From the NCBI GenBank assembly GCA_027604005.1, contig JADGJT010000195.1, positions 1 to 34,323 of the forward strand: DNA of 34,323 nucleotides, in the 5' to 3' direction. Shown one piece after another: positions 1-11,400 of the stretch. Source of the stretch: Dinochytrium kinnereticum (taxonomy: Eukaryota > Chytridiomycota > Chytridiomycetes > Chytridiales > Chytridiaceae). The translations under genes and the position numbers were made by a program. Positions within the stretch are counted from its first letter, which is position 1; every line of letters starts with the position of its first letter. Below the pieces are notes generated by a model. It was given only the letters and a program-made list of their open reading frames with translations, searched no databases and was not told the origin of the DNA.

Positions 1-24
1 GGCTAACTCCATTTGAATGAATAG

Positions 25-504
25 CAATCCCTCCTCGCAAACCTCGGCAACCAGCAAGCCACCATCCCACAAACCTTCTCTACCTCCTCAACACCAACCT
101 CCCGTAATATCGAAGTTGTCGAACGCGGTTCCCTCTCCCCACCTCCCCGCAACTCCTCCTACCCCCCACCCCCTCCCCGTAATGGCGGAGCTAGTCGATG
201 GGGCAAAGATCGTGACCGTGGAGATCGTGACCGGGATGACCGCGGATGGGACAGAGACCGGGGAGACAGAGATTGGGATAGGGATCGACGCGATCGAGAC
301 CGTGATGATGGAGATGGGGATGGGGAGCGCCGTCGGGGTGGGAGTGCAAGAAGAGGGGAATTTGGGGGCAGAGGACGGGTCGGAAGGGGGAGGGGACGGG
401 GAGGTGCAGGTGGGGGAAAGAAGGTGCCAGTTTTGTGCCACTTTTTTCAGGAGGGGCGGTGTGGGTTTGGGAGTACATGCTTCAATATTCATGAAAAGGA
501 GTAG
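25..504 (+). CDS. CCCH zinc-finger protein with RD-rich and RGG-like tract (last exon, partial)
   Basis: A branch-like CTAAC at 4-8 and an acceptor TAG ending at 24 mark the start of a terminal exon, read in frame 1 to a TAG at 502-504. In order it encodes a Ser/Pro-rich stretch, a long run of Arg-Asp dipeptides (about 205-310), a Gly/Arg-rich stretch, and a single zinc finger of spacing C-x7-C-x5-C-x3-H at 436-492, six codons before the stop. CCCH fingers usually bind RNA and RD/RGG tracts are common in RNA-processing factors, so a nuclear RNA-binding role is likely. The N-terminal part lies outside the window, so the gene cannot be named. There is no ATG in this frame, and overlapping reading frames on both strands are by-products of the repetitive composition. 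Confidence 0.75.
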   Translation, partial: QSLLANLGNQQATIPQTFSTSSTPTSRNIEVVERGSLSPPPRNSSYPPPPPRNGGASRWGKDRDRGDRDRDDRGWDRDRGDRDWDRDRRDRDRDDGDGDGERRRGGSARRGEFGGRGRVGRGRGRGGAGGGKKVPVLCHFFQEGRCGFGSTCFNIHEKE

Positions 505-978
505 GGAGGATGGGGTGGGGTGTACAACAAGATCAAATGTATTGCAGTGTACAATGTTCTGTTTGTTTTTTTAATAGATATCCACATTATTTCAATGAAT
601 GAGAATACTTGTTCTGATCTTTAGGAAGAGTTCGGTTGTGATCACCCTCCTATGAAGGGCAAAGCAGCAATGGTTTCAGTTGTTCGAATTCTTGTTATGT
701 AAAGGGAAAAAACAAACAGATAAGCTTCTGCTCCTTTCTTAAGTGAAGATTCCTCTATTATCATCAAGAATGCAGTGCCCTGTCGTTCCCATCCCATCAG
801 AACAAAACTGGTACAAATGACAGATATCACAATCAAAACAGCCATGTCAAGAACTTTGTCTATATGGGAGAGAAAAGGAGAAGAAGAAACAAAAATAACA
901 CAAAAGCACCCCCTAGTCCAAAAGTGAAAATCAATAGGCCATCAATGGGATTACACGAAAAACAAACTACCCAAGGAA
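505..978. other. Spacer between convergent genes
   Basis: This stretch lies between the 3' ends of the CCCH-finger gene and NAMPT and should hold both 3' UTRs. I see no coding signal with splice support and no clear AATAAA for either gene. A 67-codon minus-strand frame at 642-845 resembles no family I know. Confidence 0.5.
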
Positions 979-3027
979 TCACTCCACATTCCAAGCATCC
1001 TGCTCTCCTTTGACCCTCACAATCTTATCCTTCAACTCCTTAGAAACGGCATCATGCTTCTTCGACTGAGCCGTCGCCGTCCACTCCTTGTTCAGTCGTT
1101 CCCTAACAGTATTGAAAGATTCCCACTTCCATGCGACGGGTCTACCAGAGTCGTAAAGGGTCACGAGAGCGTTGGTGGGTTTCGTGGCGGCTGTGGGGCC
1201 GTCTGTTGGATAAACAGTGGGAGTCTTTTTTTTGTTTGAAGTTTTAATTAGATCATGACGGGATTGTTAGGGCGGTTTAGCAGAATACGTTAGGGCAAAA
1301 GGACCTACCAAGGTTGTGGTATCTTGCACAACGATAAATTCGCCAGGAAGGCTGATCTTGTTGGGGTCAGTTTTGGGGCATTTCATGACGTCTCTAGGTG
1401 ATTCTGAGTAACCAAATACCAGTTTTCGCAGCCCACAAACCTCTTCAGACCATCCGAGTAAGTGATGTGCGAGAGCTTGGTCGCAAAACTCATAGTATCC
1501 CTATTCACCTTCTGCAACAACCCCGCCCCCATCCCAAACGCCGCATTCACAGCCGAATACTTCTCTTTCTCCATCGCCTCCAAAATCACTCCAATAGTCC
1601 TATGACTGATACCATCTCCCTGAATAACACTCACTCCATTCAAACACTTGTACCCCATCTTATTCACGGTGACCCCAAACACCTTTTCAGCAGCTCGAAG
1701 GGCCTGCAGAACAACTTCAACAGGGTCCCCGCTGTCAGGCCTCAATACAAGCGCGCCGCCTTTCTCGATTTTGAGTTTAGCTACGGTTGGGAGAACGTTT
1801 TCAAGCGCGTTAATGTAGTCGTATGAGTCCATAACGCAGGCGCAGATGCCGGTGCCGTAAAGAGTCAGAAGACGTTCCATGGCTTGACGCTCATTTCTGA
1901 AGGAGGTCATAACCGAGTGCTCAGTCGCAGGGATAGAGGAGGCGACGGGTTGGCCATTGTTGAGGTGAAATTGGGTATAGTAGGCTGCTGAGAGCGTGTC
2001 GGTACCGGTAAAGTTGAGCTTTTGGAGACAGTAGTAGTTGTCAAAAAAATGAGCCAATAAGATGTAAAAGGTAAGTATCTGCGCCCGTCCTGCGATAAAG
2101 TGACCTACCAAGTGAGAAGATCCTCCAATGATCGACTGCTCGACGGATGTGCACCCTCTGAATCCGAAGTCATGGAGCCTGCTATCCAACAGGAACTGCT
2201 GCTCAGGATCCGCCGTCTTCATAAAGTATTCATGAATAACATCTCGACACCTTCGTGAGAGAGTGGCAACCGTGCATGGGTACTTTTTTTCCATCAGAAG
2301 TAGATATTAGAGTTATTGGATGTCATAAAGCAACACAGCAGTAATCATCACTCCATACCCAAATCATCGTAAGAATGGTCTCTAGATAAGTCACCAGTCG
2401 CGAATATCTTTTCTCGGCTGTAATCTGATATACAGGAATGTGCGGGTAGATTACCGATCCTTCCGGAAGCGCCTCAATCTTTACAGGAAAGTAACCCCTA
2501 TTCTCATTGATAAACTAGTGAATTACAGTCATTAAATGATAATATAATGGTTTATAGCCGCTAACCCACCTCCATGAACAGATCATACGGAAATGGAAAC
2601 ACAAGTGTGCTCCTATCGGCCGGATTCAGTGAGGACTGGTGGGTGTCAAAGAAGGCCTTGGACCGGTCGACATCCTCCTTTGTCCATGGAACGTTAATGT
2701 ATTCCTCAATAATATATCGAAGACCGTATAGGACGATTCGAGTATCATTGGGGTCTTTTTCAAATGGCTTGCGAAACTCGCCGTAAGCCACCATCTATTT
2801 TTCATTTTAGGAGAAGAAAGAAATGAGAAGCGGTGTGTCACTCATTGATTGAATCAAACTGCTCTGATGGAAAATGCTATGCATCCCCAGGCGCGATGGG
2901 GGTGTAAGAGGGAACAATCTCCTTAGCACGATCTGCCTTTCCTCACCTTGAGTGCATCTGGATAGATGAAAGGATGCGTTGTCTTGTAAGAATCTGTCAG
3001 CAGCGGCAGGGGGATTCGCGGGGCCAT
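979..3027 (-). CDS. NAMPT: Nicotinamide phosphoribosyltransferase
   Basis: Seven exons: 3027-2947, 2794-2570, 2514-2359, 2282-2109, 2018-1441, 1393-1309, 1224-979, giving 514 residues (the animal enzyme has about 490). It joins nicotinamide and PRPP to make nicotinamide mononucleotide, the first step of the two-step NAD salvage route, in cytosol or nucleus. Family landmarks in order: TDSYK.TH near the N-terminus, LPEGS, LHDFGFRG, FTGTDT, PATEHS (with the His equivalent to the catalytic residue), LRPDSGDP, VIQGDG, and a GAGLLQK stretch matching the phosphate-binding Gly-rich loop. The start ATG is the first before DSYK and is followed by a good donor. Most ascomycete fungi use nicotinamidase instead, so this gene is notable. 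It shares a divergent spacer with NUP107. Two acceptors are preceded by A-runs rather than pyrimidines. The family call is very secure; the exact C-terminal splice sites are less so. Confidence 0.95.
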
Positions 3028-3719
3028 GATGGTTCAGATGGAAGCGTAATGCGCGAGTCGGTTGTGGGCAGGTCAGAGGTGAAGGCAGAGGAAGGAAGGA
3101 AGCCACCAACAAATGACTGGTCTGTGTTTGTCAGAGTTTGATCAGATTGTGCTCCGAGTAATAATCACAGCCCTCGGAGAAAGGGCGAAGGCTGGCTGTG
3201 CAATGGACCTTCTGGCCGCCGTTCTCTCATCTGGGGCTGAAGGATTTGGAGCTGGTTGAGGGCATCTAAAAGGTCGTGGCCTTCTACTTAAGGTGAGAAT
3301 TTGTCGGATTGGGAGCAGCATCCTCAAGTGAACTGTGCAAGATTCAAACCTTCGGAACGCTCGTGCAAGAGGAGAAAATATCGTTGTGTGTTCGCTGAGT
3401 GAAGTGACAGAACATACTGAAGGTGGAATCTTCACATGATGAGATTATTCGGTCCTTTGAAGGCAGAAACAATAGGAAAGCATAACCTGCAAGGATGGGG
3501 CATGCACGCGAAAGATCAAGCTGCCATGTAATATGAAGAAGGACTTTCATGCTCAAGCAGGTGCATGGCGATGGCATTTGCACAAAAGAATCACCAAACA
3601 AAAGACAACAAAGGCGTGGAGTGGCCCCATGAACACATCCAGCCAACCTGCACCCAGAGCCAGGTGACCAGGTAATCCGCAGATTCACCATCTGCGCGCA
3701 TCATTCATAGTGAATTCCA
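3028..3719. promoter_or_regulatory. Divergent promoter region of NAMPT and NUP107
   Basis: This 692-bp spacer separates two start codons that point away from each other, so it must hold both promoters and 5' UTRs. I find no convincing TATA box. Minus-strand frames at 3142-3435 (97 codons) and 3344-3691 (115 codons) are open, but their translations resemble no known family and they have no splice or homology support. I leave them unannotated, though a short upstream or lineage-specific gene cannot be excluded. Confidence 0.5.
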
Positions 3720-6700
3720 ATGGAGATTCATCTTGATCTTAAGCAGTCGCTGCAGTGGGTTAGGAGGTTGTCCCTCAGGCCCCATCTGGAGGATTGTCAG
3801 GCAGCTCTGGACACTTTTTTCATTGAGAAAATGGTTGAAGGTGAGAGTCGCTCCTCTCCATCCCGCAAGAGGACGGGCAATGCGCGCTGATTGCCGCATT
3901 TCTTCTCAGCATCCGAGAAAGCGAAGGCTGACGATGTATTCCACTCACTCGCAGCCTCTTTCAAGGCTTCGTTCGGGTCCAAGCTTCATAATGCAAAGGC
4001 ACCGATGCTGGTCGTCACCCCGTCAGGTGGGAAGGATCACCTGCATGCCACGAGATGCATCTGACAGAGCTTCGAAAACAGGTGAACAATACGTGGTAGA
4101 AGTCGACCACGACTTGTTTGCTGTTGCTCTGGATAAGAAGGACGAAGAAGATCTTTTTAGCGATGATGGACTCTTGGACAGTTATGAGAGGCTATGTCTG
4201 GAAAAGTAATCAGCTAGCCACTTTGCTTTGGGACGATTCTAACAGTTTCAGGGTTAACTATTTATCGCAGAGTGATGAGGGCGATCCAGCCTTTCAACTC
4301 TCGAGCCAGACCGCATCCATACCACAATGGGAGCTTGAACGTTCCTCGTGGAAGATTATTCGCGAGCTTCTCCAGTAAGAGCTGATGATTTTGACCGCTT
4401 CATTGAACTGAAATATATCGAAAGATGTCGTCTGAAACGGGATGACTCTGAGAAAGAGGCGAGACCGCATGATTTCGCATCAGACCGAGCATGGAGCCAA
4501 TACTTCTTGGATATGGACTCAGCCTTAAGCGAGCATATGGTATGAATCATAATTTATCTCCTGTTACAACTCGATTGTGGCCTTAGGCTGTAAAGACGTG
4601 GTTGGAGGAAACTGCACCAGAATTTTTTCCTGTAGAAGTCCGGAAAGGATATCTGCCCTATACCCTGAAAGCTCTGTCCGATGCGCAAAGAAGATCAGAC
4701 CCCAATGAATCACAGACGCTAGTGGATCCTGATGCTCCAACGCGGAGCGGGAGGTCGTTAGCGCCAGACGATAAAGTAGGCAGTTAACCTCCTTTTTGTT
4801 GCTTGCAATGTCGTTCATAGCCACAATTTGAATTGGTCAATTGAGCTATCTTGGTATTTAGACCTACGAAGCAAGCCTGAACCGATCGTTATTTGATTAT
4901 ATTCGTCGTGGGCGCATCCAAGATGGTATGGCGTTATGCCGTGAATGTGATCATCACTGGAAGGCAGCGAGTCTTTCGGGATGGGGGTTCTTCTTTGACC
5001 CTTTCATTGGTGAGTAGTGTTATATCTAATAGATTGAAGAGTGATTATGTCTAATGGTGTTCTTGAAGACGGTAAGCCGGCTGATTATGAAGCTGAAGGC
5101 GGAGGTGAAAATCCTATGGAGTTATCAGCGGATGCCCCTATGACTGGCAATATTAATCGAAGCCTTTGGAAGTTTACATGTTACTCCATAGCTCGTGATG
5201 TAAGCTGCTTTCTCTTGCGATTTTAACCGTTCAAAGAGCTCGTATGATTCCTATGAACGCGCTTTGTACGCTGTCCTAGCAGGTGATGTTGAAAATGTAT
5301 CCCGTCGTCTCATACGCTACGTATTCTCACGATATTTTAGGTCTTGCCTATTTGTATGAATTGGGAGGATGTTCTTTGGGCAAACTATGTCGTATTGCTC
5401 GAGCAGTCACTGGAAGCAGTAAGTAATTCGGTAGACATATTTTGTGTGCTGACTGTAACGGCAGCATCTTGCAACGGTCAGGTGGCTAGGTAAGGCCGAC
5501 GACGAGGTTAAAGTCGACCTCCCACCTCCTGCCAAATCCAATTACCAGATATTCGAGGAGTTGCGTCGAAGTGACAAGAAAGATATTAGGTGAATTATCG
5601 TCGCAGAATTAACCAATTCTAAAAGACTTTTAGATCGGCCTCATTCGACCCATTTCGAATCTTCCAGAGCATGTGGATTTTGGACAGATTAAATGAGTTT
5701 TTTATTGAGCTCCGGTATCAGATTCAGGGGCGGGCACCTGGGTAGATGGTCTAACCTCTGTTTTCACTAATTTTGAAAGACTGCCATACCTTCCCCACTA
5801 TCTTCGCTTCATAACCCACGTTATTCTTCTCCTTCGCTCAATGTCTTACCCGCTTAATGATGCTGCAGTCGACGCAACCGACTTTATCATTCAAAGTTAT
5901 GTTGGGCTTTTGATTGCTGCTGGAAAGGTATGCTGTTGTGATATGTGGAAGCTAATCATATTCTATTTTCAACAGTATGACATCGTCGCTATCTTCACGT
6001 CACAGCTTCCAAATCAATTGCAGGTCGATATGCATGCCTCAATGCTGACCAGTAAGTATTGTTTGATTTCACTTTTTCGTGATTATCGGAAAGAATAGAG
6101 TGCTGATTAATTGAAACAGATATCAATGATGATAAAAACGTTCGCTATAAATTTGTTCAAGAGGCCAATAACTTTGGATTAGATACCAACATCATTTTAT
6201 TGCATACTGTGGAGCTTATATTCAGCGAATGCCTTTTGCAGGTACAAACTTTATGTTTACAGAAATGGGCCTAACCCTCCCCTTTTACCATCGATAACTA
6301 TTCATTAGGAACCCATGCCGACCTCTGTCTCGTCAGTCTTCCTTATGTCATTTTTGGATCCAATCCCCGCTTCCGATGCAAAGCAAATTAGAGCATTAGA
6401 GTGGCTATGCTTTGACGATTCCCAGAAAGAAGACCTAGTGATCATGTCCAATGTGCTTCTCAGGCGATTCCTCGGTAAACATGCTTCATTTAAAGCCTCT
6501 ACGTTGCTGACGATTCTTTCGTTACCCGTAAAGCCCACGGCCGCCTTCAATCTGCTCAAAAGCTAAGCGAGATTATCAACAGCAACGACATTCTCCGCCC
6601 GGAATGGGTGACCGAGGCTCTAGAACGTGCTGATCGTTTGGATCATGGAAAGTCGGTAACAACCGCTGACCCCGAATTGGAGAGACTGTCGGTGGAGGCG

Positions 6701-7518
6701 GTTGAGTATTTGAGGCACCTTGATCTTTTGAAGTGTGCTAAAGGATTTGCGAGTTGGAAGGCTTTGATGGGGAGTAGGCCTGCGCGGTGAGTTGATGTTT
6801 GTAATTTTTGCTCTTTAGTTGGAAGATGTTGGTATTAATTTGCTTTTAAAGGCCATCTGGAACGACGAAGGTGACATATCAGTACCGCGATTGGGTCGAC
6901 CAGGTTAAGGTATGGAACGAGGATCTGTTTTCCCTTCCTGTTCTTAATAAGCTTTCATCAATACCCATCAGACTTTGACAACACGTACCGAGAATTCCAT
7001 TCGCAATCTGATTGAATCTGGATGGATTGCTACAAAAGAAATCAGCTCCGACGCTGAGGATGGTATGGATCGCACATCCGTTATTTATTTATTTCTCGGG
7101 CATTAAAACTCCATTCCATCGCGATTTGACACCATTTCACTGGCGCTTACACCTCAACTATCATTCCTTAACCTACAAAACCGCAGTCGTAACCCGCGAT
7201 AGAGAGATTCAATTCCTCCGCGACCTCTATCTCCCAAATCTGATCGTATGGCTTCACTGCATCCTATTTGAAACGCGTAACTTTATGCCAGGGTAAGGAC
7301 AGGTTTACATTATCTGTCATTCTAACCAATGATGAAAACAAAAACAAAATAGTAACCTCAAAAAATGCCATGAGCTCGCCGAAGAGACCAAGAATCCTCA
7401 GGATAAACTTTACCATGAGGTGATGAGGTCCGGTATGATTACCCAGCTGTTCCATATCTTCCAAGAATCTGCGACTGCCAGTGAGGACTTGGATCAGAGT
7501 CTATTGGGGTCTTCTTAA
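3720..7518 (+). CDS. NUP107: Nuclear pore Y-complex nucleoporin Nup107/Nup84
   Basis: Twenty-one exons give 865 residues: 3720-3840, 3910-4026, 4082-4205, 4252-4374, 4425-4539, 4587-4775, 4862-5009, 5069-5199, 5237-5296, 5341-5418, 5465-5589, 5634-5714, 5780-5927, 5976-6051, 6120-6241, 6309-6474, 6534-6786, 6852-6909, 6972-7062, 7187-7292, 7353-7518. Codon phase closes throughout. The protein is a structural part of the outer-ring Y complex of the nuclear pore, an alpha-solenoid. Recognisable family blocks are LFDYIRRGRIQDGMALC (exon 7), the ERALYAVLAGD...WEDVLWANY block (exons 9-10), and REIQFLRDLYLPNLI near the C-terminus (exon 20). Length lies between yeast Nup84 (about 726) and human Nup107 (925). 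The N-terminal exons are the least conserved and least certain. Intron 4375-4424 reads as coding-like sequence in another frame. Confidence 0.93.
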
Positions 7519-7698
7519 AGTATGTTGTATGGCTTTGAAGAGGTTGTGGGTTGAAACGCAGAAATATATTGAGAAATGCCCCATCCCGCAGCCTGGCGCG
7601 CTTCTCTTTCCACCTGGTTCTTTCGCTGGTTCTCTATCCTTCCACATCATATTTTATACCTTTCAGCAGATCGTGCTTTCGGCTTGGCAAGTTCTGCG

Positions 7699-8161
7699 TC
7701 AAGCGATAAAATAAAAGAACTCGAAACAAAGCACGTTTAAGTCGTTGCTGTTATATTTATTGGTTGAGCTTGCTCGAAATCCATGGGGCCGTTTGGATCC
7801 CAAGACTTGCGGTTTAAGAGTCACGCCGACCCAGTTTGAAATGACCTTTGGATTTGAGGAAGATGGTGTTGAGATGTTTTTGGTCGGAACAACTTGACAT
7901 TGTATGCGTATGTCTGTGTCAGAGTTCCAGGAGTCTGTTGAAAATTCGTCTGTTTCTATGTGGTCATCAATCTTGTTGTAGCCAGCATCTGTCTCTCAAT
8001 CTGGAGTTGGTTGGGCACTGCCCATGACATATCTTGCTTTAAGATCGCGTTCGTGCTGTGGTTCCTCCTCGACACCTTTTCTCCTTCAATGCAGCAGCCT
8101 TGTTAATGCGTGCAAGTGTTGTAGTTGCGGTCCGCCTCTTGTTCTTCCTGATGCCTGGCAT
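7699..8161 (-). pseudogene. Interrupted coding-like sequence, unrecognised
   Basis: An ATG at 8161 opens a very basic reading frame (start MPGIRKNKRRTATTTLARIN). At a four-A run near 8075-8080 the coding-like signal moves by one base into another frame (EEEPQHERDLKARYVMGSAQ). That frame meets a single TGA at 7996-7998 and then stays open for almost 100 codons to a TGA at 7699-7701, first acidic, then Ser/Thr-rich. Joining the parts needs one base of frame change and one stop bypassed, and no good GT-AG intron does both. I do not recognise the family. It may be a decayed gene, a young gene with introns I misread, or a chance frame. It overlaps the NUP107 3' end on the opposite strand. Confidence 0.3.
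7710..7715 (+). terminator. Poly(A) signal, NUP107
   Basis: An exact AATAAA lies about 190 nt after the NUP107 stop codon and is the first one downstream on this strand. Confidence 0.5.
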
Positions 8162-8290
8162 GCCAAGTTTGACTAGTCAAAAAGGATAAATAAACCCCGC
8201 ACACAAATAGAAGCTCTTAGCCTACGTTCTAAAACCAAGTCTATGCGAGATGGGAACGTGTAATCAGCTAGCGACCTTAACCTATCAGCT

Positions 8291-8296
8291 TTTATT
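8291..8296 (-). terminator. Poly(A) signal, BRE1
   Basis: TTTATT on the plus strand (AATAAA on the BRE1 strand), about 110 nt after the stop. A second copy lies at 8314-8319, so either or both may serve. Confidence 0.45.
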
Positions 8297-8408
8297 GATT
8301 ATTATTTGATAGTTTTATTATTTGTAGTTTGAGTTGATTACTTAAAAAATGATATCAGGCTCAAGACACCTGAAACGCCAGGTAAGTGCTGTGGTATTTT
8401 TGATGATA

Positions 8409-11400
8409 TCAAGGCAAATAAAGCTTGGTAACATCACTTTGACTAAATGCCAAAAAGCACGAAGGGCATTTCCTGGATCGCGAGTTGATCTGATCATCTA
8501 TACAGTTTTTGCTAAAAATAAGTGTAATAGTAAGCAATGCGTAGATCTATAAGAGAATTTAGAGAAGATCATACATACCAAAACACATGCTTGCATCTTA
8601 TAAGTACATGACTCCAAAAGTTCGTCCGGCAACTGGGGCACTTCAGGGTCATCTAAGAAACAAATGCCTTAGAATGTTTATCCTTAACAGCTTCCAAACC
8701 TTCAGCCCTTCATACTCCTTCTGTAATGATGATGAAGACGAAGGCTCCCCAACGGGATGATCAGCCTTTGATTGGTTGTCAAGCTTGCGTCGAAGCACCT
8801 CTAGCTGTTCCGCAAGTCTTCGCCTCCCATCACTCTCCTCTACCAGTGCCCTATTCTTATCCCTTAAGAGCTTGTCGATCTTTTCGGCAGGGTAAATACG
8901 GTGGTTTTATAAAAATGGGAAACTAAGCGGAACGGAGGGTTGAATTCACCTCTTGGTACTTGATGGACATCTTTTCGACTCGGTCAGTTAGCTCCGCGTT
9001 TTTCTGAGATAGCTCTCCAACTTTTCGACGATGAAGGTCGGCAGCGATGGTCTTAGTCGAAAAGTCTTTTTCTATCGTTTGCTGTATGATTGGAATCAAT
9101 CAAGTATCAGAAATGATGAGGTTGACGATTATAGCAACGTCGATGGGTAACTGCATACCAGCTGCTGAACGAGTGACTTTTCCCTCTCCTCTAGCTTCCG
9201 TATCTGCTCAAGTTGTTTCTCAGATTGCCGCTTTAGTGCCACATTTAGCAGGCTCGTTGCATTATTGTGTTTCGACGTCATTGCACATTTTTGTTCAATT
9301 TTCGTTTTCTGATTAATGAAATATGTTAAAAGACCCTAATTTACATCAAGCAAGAGGAGGAAGAAAAAATTATTACCTCTGCAACAAGTCTTAGGATCTG
9401 TTCCTCCTTCTCCGTGAGATTCACAGCCTTCTTCATGTTACGTTCCTCAACATCTGACCAGGCCTTCGAGATTGCATCTACCTCCGTGCAGAGATGAGCC
9501 TCGGACTAAATACAAAGTATTAAATCAGACAGTCTAAATTCACGAATGAGTCAATACCTTTTTTAAGAATTCAATCTTGTCGGAAAGCTCCTTAACTTTC
9601 CCTTCTAGCTCTACGGTAGCATTCCCTTCGCTGGCCTGCAGTCTAGCCTTCAGAGCCTTAACTTGCTCCGTCAACTGCTTTTCTGAAAGTAGTAGCTGGA
9701 AAATAGGTTAAATAATAATACGCCTTCATATCATAAAAGATAAAGATAAAGAAACAAGAAATACCTCCTCAACCCTCCTCTGCTCCACTGTGGCTTGTTT
9801 AGAGGCCTGAAGGGCTTCTTCTAATTCCTTGACTCTCTCCTTCGCCGAGCTTCACTCATAAAGAGTCATGTCAGTTGACGCCTGGATCATACGAAATTTG
9901 ATCGCAACCAACCAACCTGAGTTCTTTCCTCAGCTCCTCGAATGGGTTGCCATCATGCTTCTCATTGAAAAACTCGATCCAGAAAGTTCCTGGCATTTCG
10001 GATGCAGCCTTCATCTTCAAAATCTCTATTCGCCTTTCCAGAAACGTAATGCGGTCCTATGATTCCAAAAAAAGATAGCGAGAAAAACGGCTTGTGAGCA
10101 AATAAAATAAACAGAAAGAATGAGAGAAAATACAGAACCACACCTTTCGAGAATTTGCGATCATTCGAATCTCCTGGTTCTGAGCCAGCTCAGCCTCGTC
10201 CTTTGCGCTGCGAAGTTCGAGAGTATGTTGAAGATTGTTTCGGTTTTCGCGTACTCGGTTCAGATCTGCTTTCAAACCATTTACCTCAGCCTCAAACGAT
10301 TTCTGTTTTGCGGCTATATCGTTCTGCAGCACGGAACACATAACTATAGTTAACATCACTCGTCACAAAATATCGTAGAACTAACATTGAGCTTTTCTGC
10401 AGCTTTTCTACGATCCGATATGACCTCTTCATACTCGACCAACAGTTTATCAATTCGGTTCTTAAGCAATGTATTCTCGTTTCTATGGAATTGGAACTCA
10501 GCCTCCAGATTTTGGTATAGTGGAGATTCCCGGATGCGGTCATCAGTAATGCCGCTCTGGACCGACTAAAATCTAAAGTAAGATCCCTAGAATAGAGTAA
10601 TTATGATGTACCTGAAGTTTGAGCGCATCCAGCTTTTCCAAAAAGTCGACGCGTTCTGCCTTCAACTCTTCAATTTCCTTCATTCTCATTGCAGCAAGGG
10701 TCGAGGAGGTTGAATCGTCAGGTGATTCTCTTGGCTAATACCCAGTAAGGATAAGTTAGCTCGCAAGAAACGAACCTCTATCTGCATATCCTTTCCTGGG
10801 GTAGATGACGCTTTAGCTCGATCAAGACGCCGCTCTAATACAATCCTGGCAGCCTTCACGTCGTCCAATTGCTCCTCCATGTCCTTTAGCCTTTGCAATT
10901 GTGCTGTGACTGATGCATGCAATGCCGCGTTCTAGAACGATGGTACATTTAGTGATGGTGATTATTGAGCTTAACACACTTCTGTTGCCAATTTATGGCA
11001 TCGTGCATTTAGGGAATCCATCAATCGAGCGTCTTCAGTCTCAAGGCTTCCTTTGTCATGCATCAAAATTCCAATGTTATGCAAGAGCTACTCACCCTTC
11101 ATCGACAGGCTAATAATTCTCGAAAGCTGGTCAGCAACAGTTCTCCTTAAGCTGTCCAATCGAGGCTCATTTGTCTCCTCGAAGGATTTAAGAATGTCCA
11201 GTATCTGAGAATCCCCAACCGTTCCCTGGGACGACACTTTGCCTTCCAATTTTCCAAGAGCAAGGTTTAGATCCTCAGTTACCTTAAGAAGTCTTTCAGC
11301 TTACTGAATAACTCAAAGCCTATTAATTCTCACCATCGCTAAGGAGGCACAGAATAGCGATGATCGCTTGTCATAATCCGTCCTCATTCTCTCGAACTCC

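Noticed and set aside
88..492. Long open frames on the minus strand across the CCCH exon
   Set aside because: They are antisense by-products of the RD/RG repeat; the plus strand has the zinc finger and a splice acceptor.
17..574. 185-codon plus-strand frame starting with an ATG at 17
   Set aside because: It runs in a different frame from the zinc finger, starts before the acceptor and gives low-complexity protein.
3344..3691. 115-codon minus-strand frame in the NAMPT/NUP107 spacer
   Set aside because: No recognisable family, Cys-rich random-looking translation, and no splice or promoter support; kept only as a remark.
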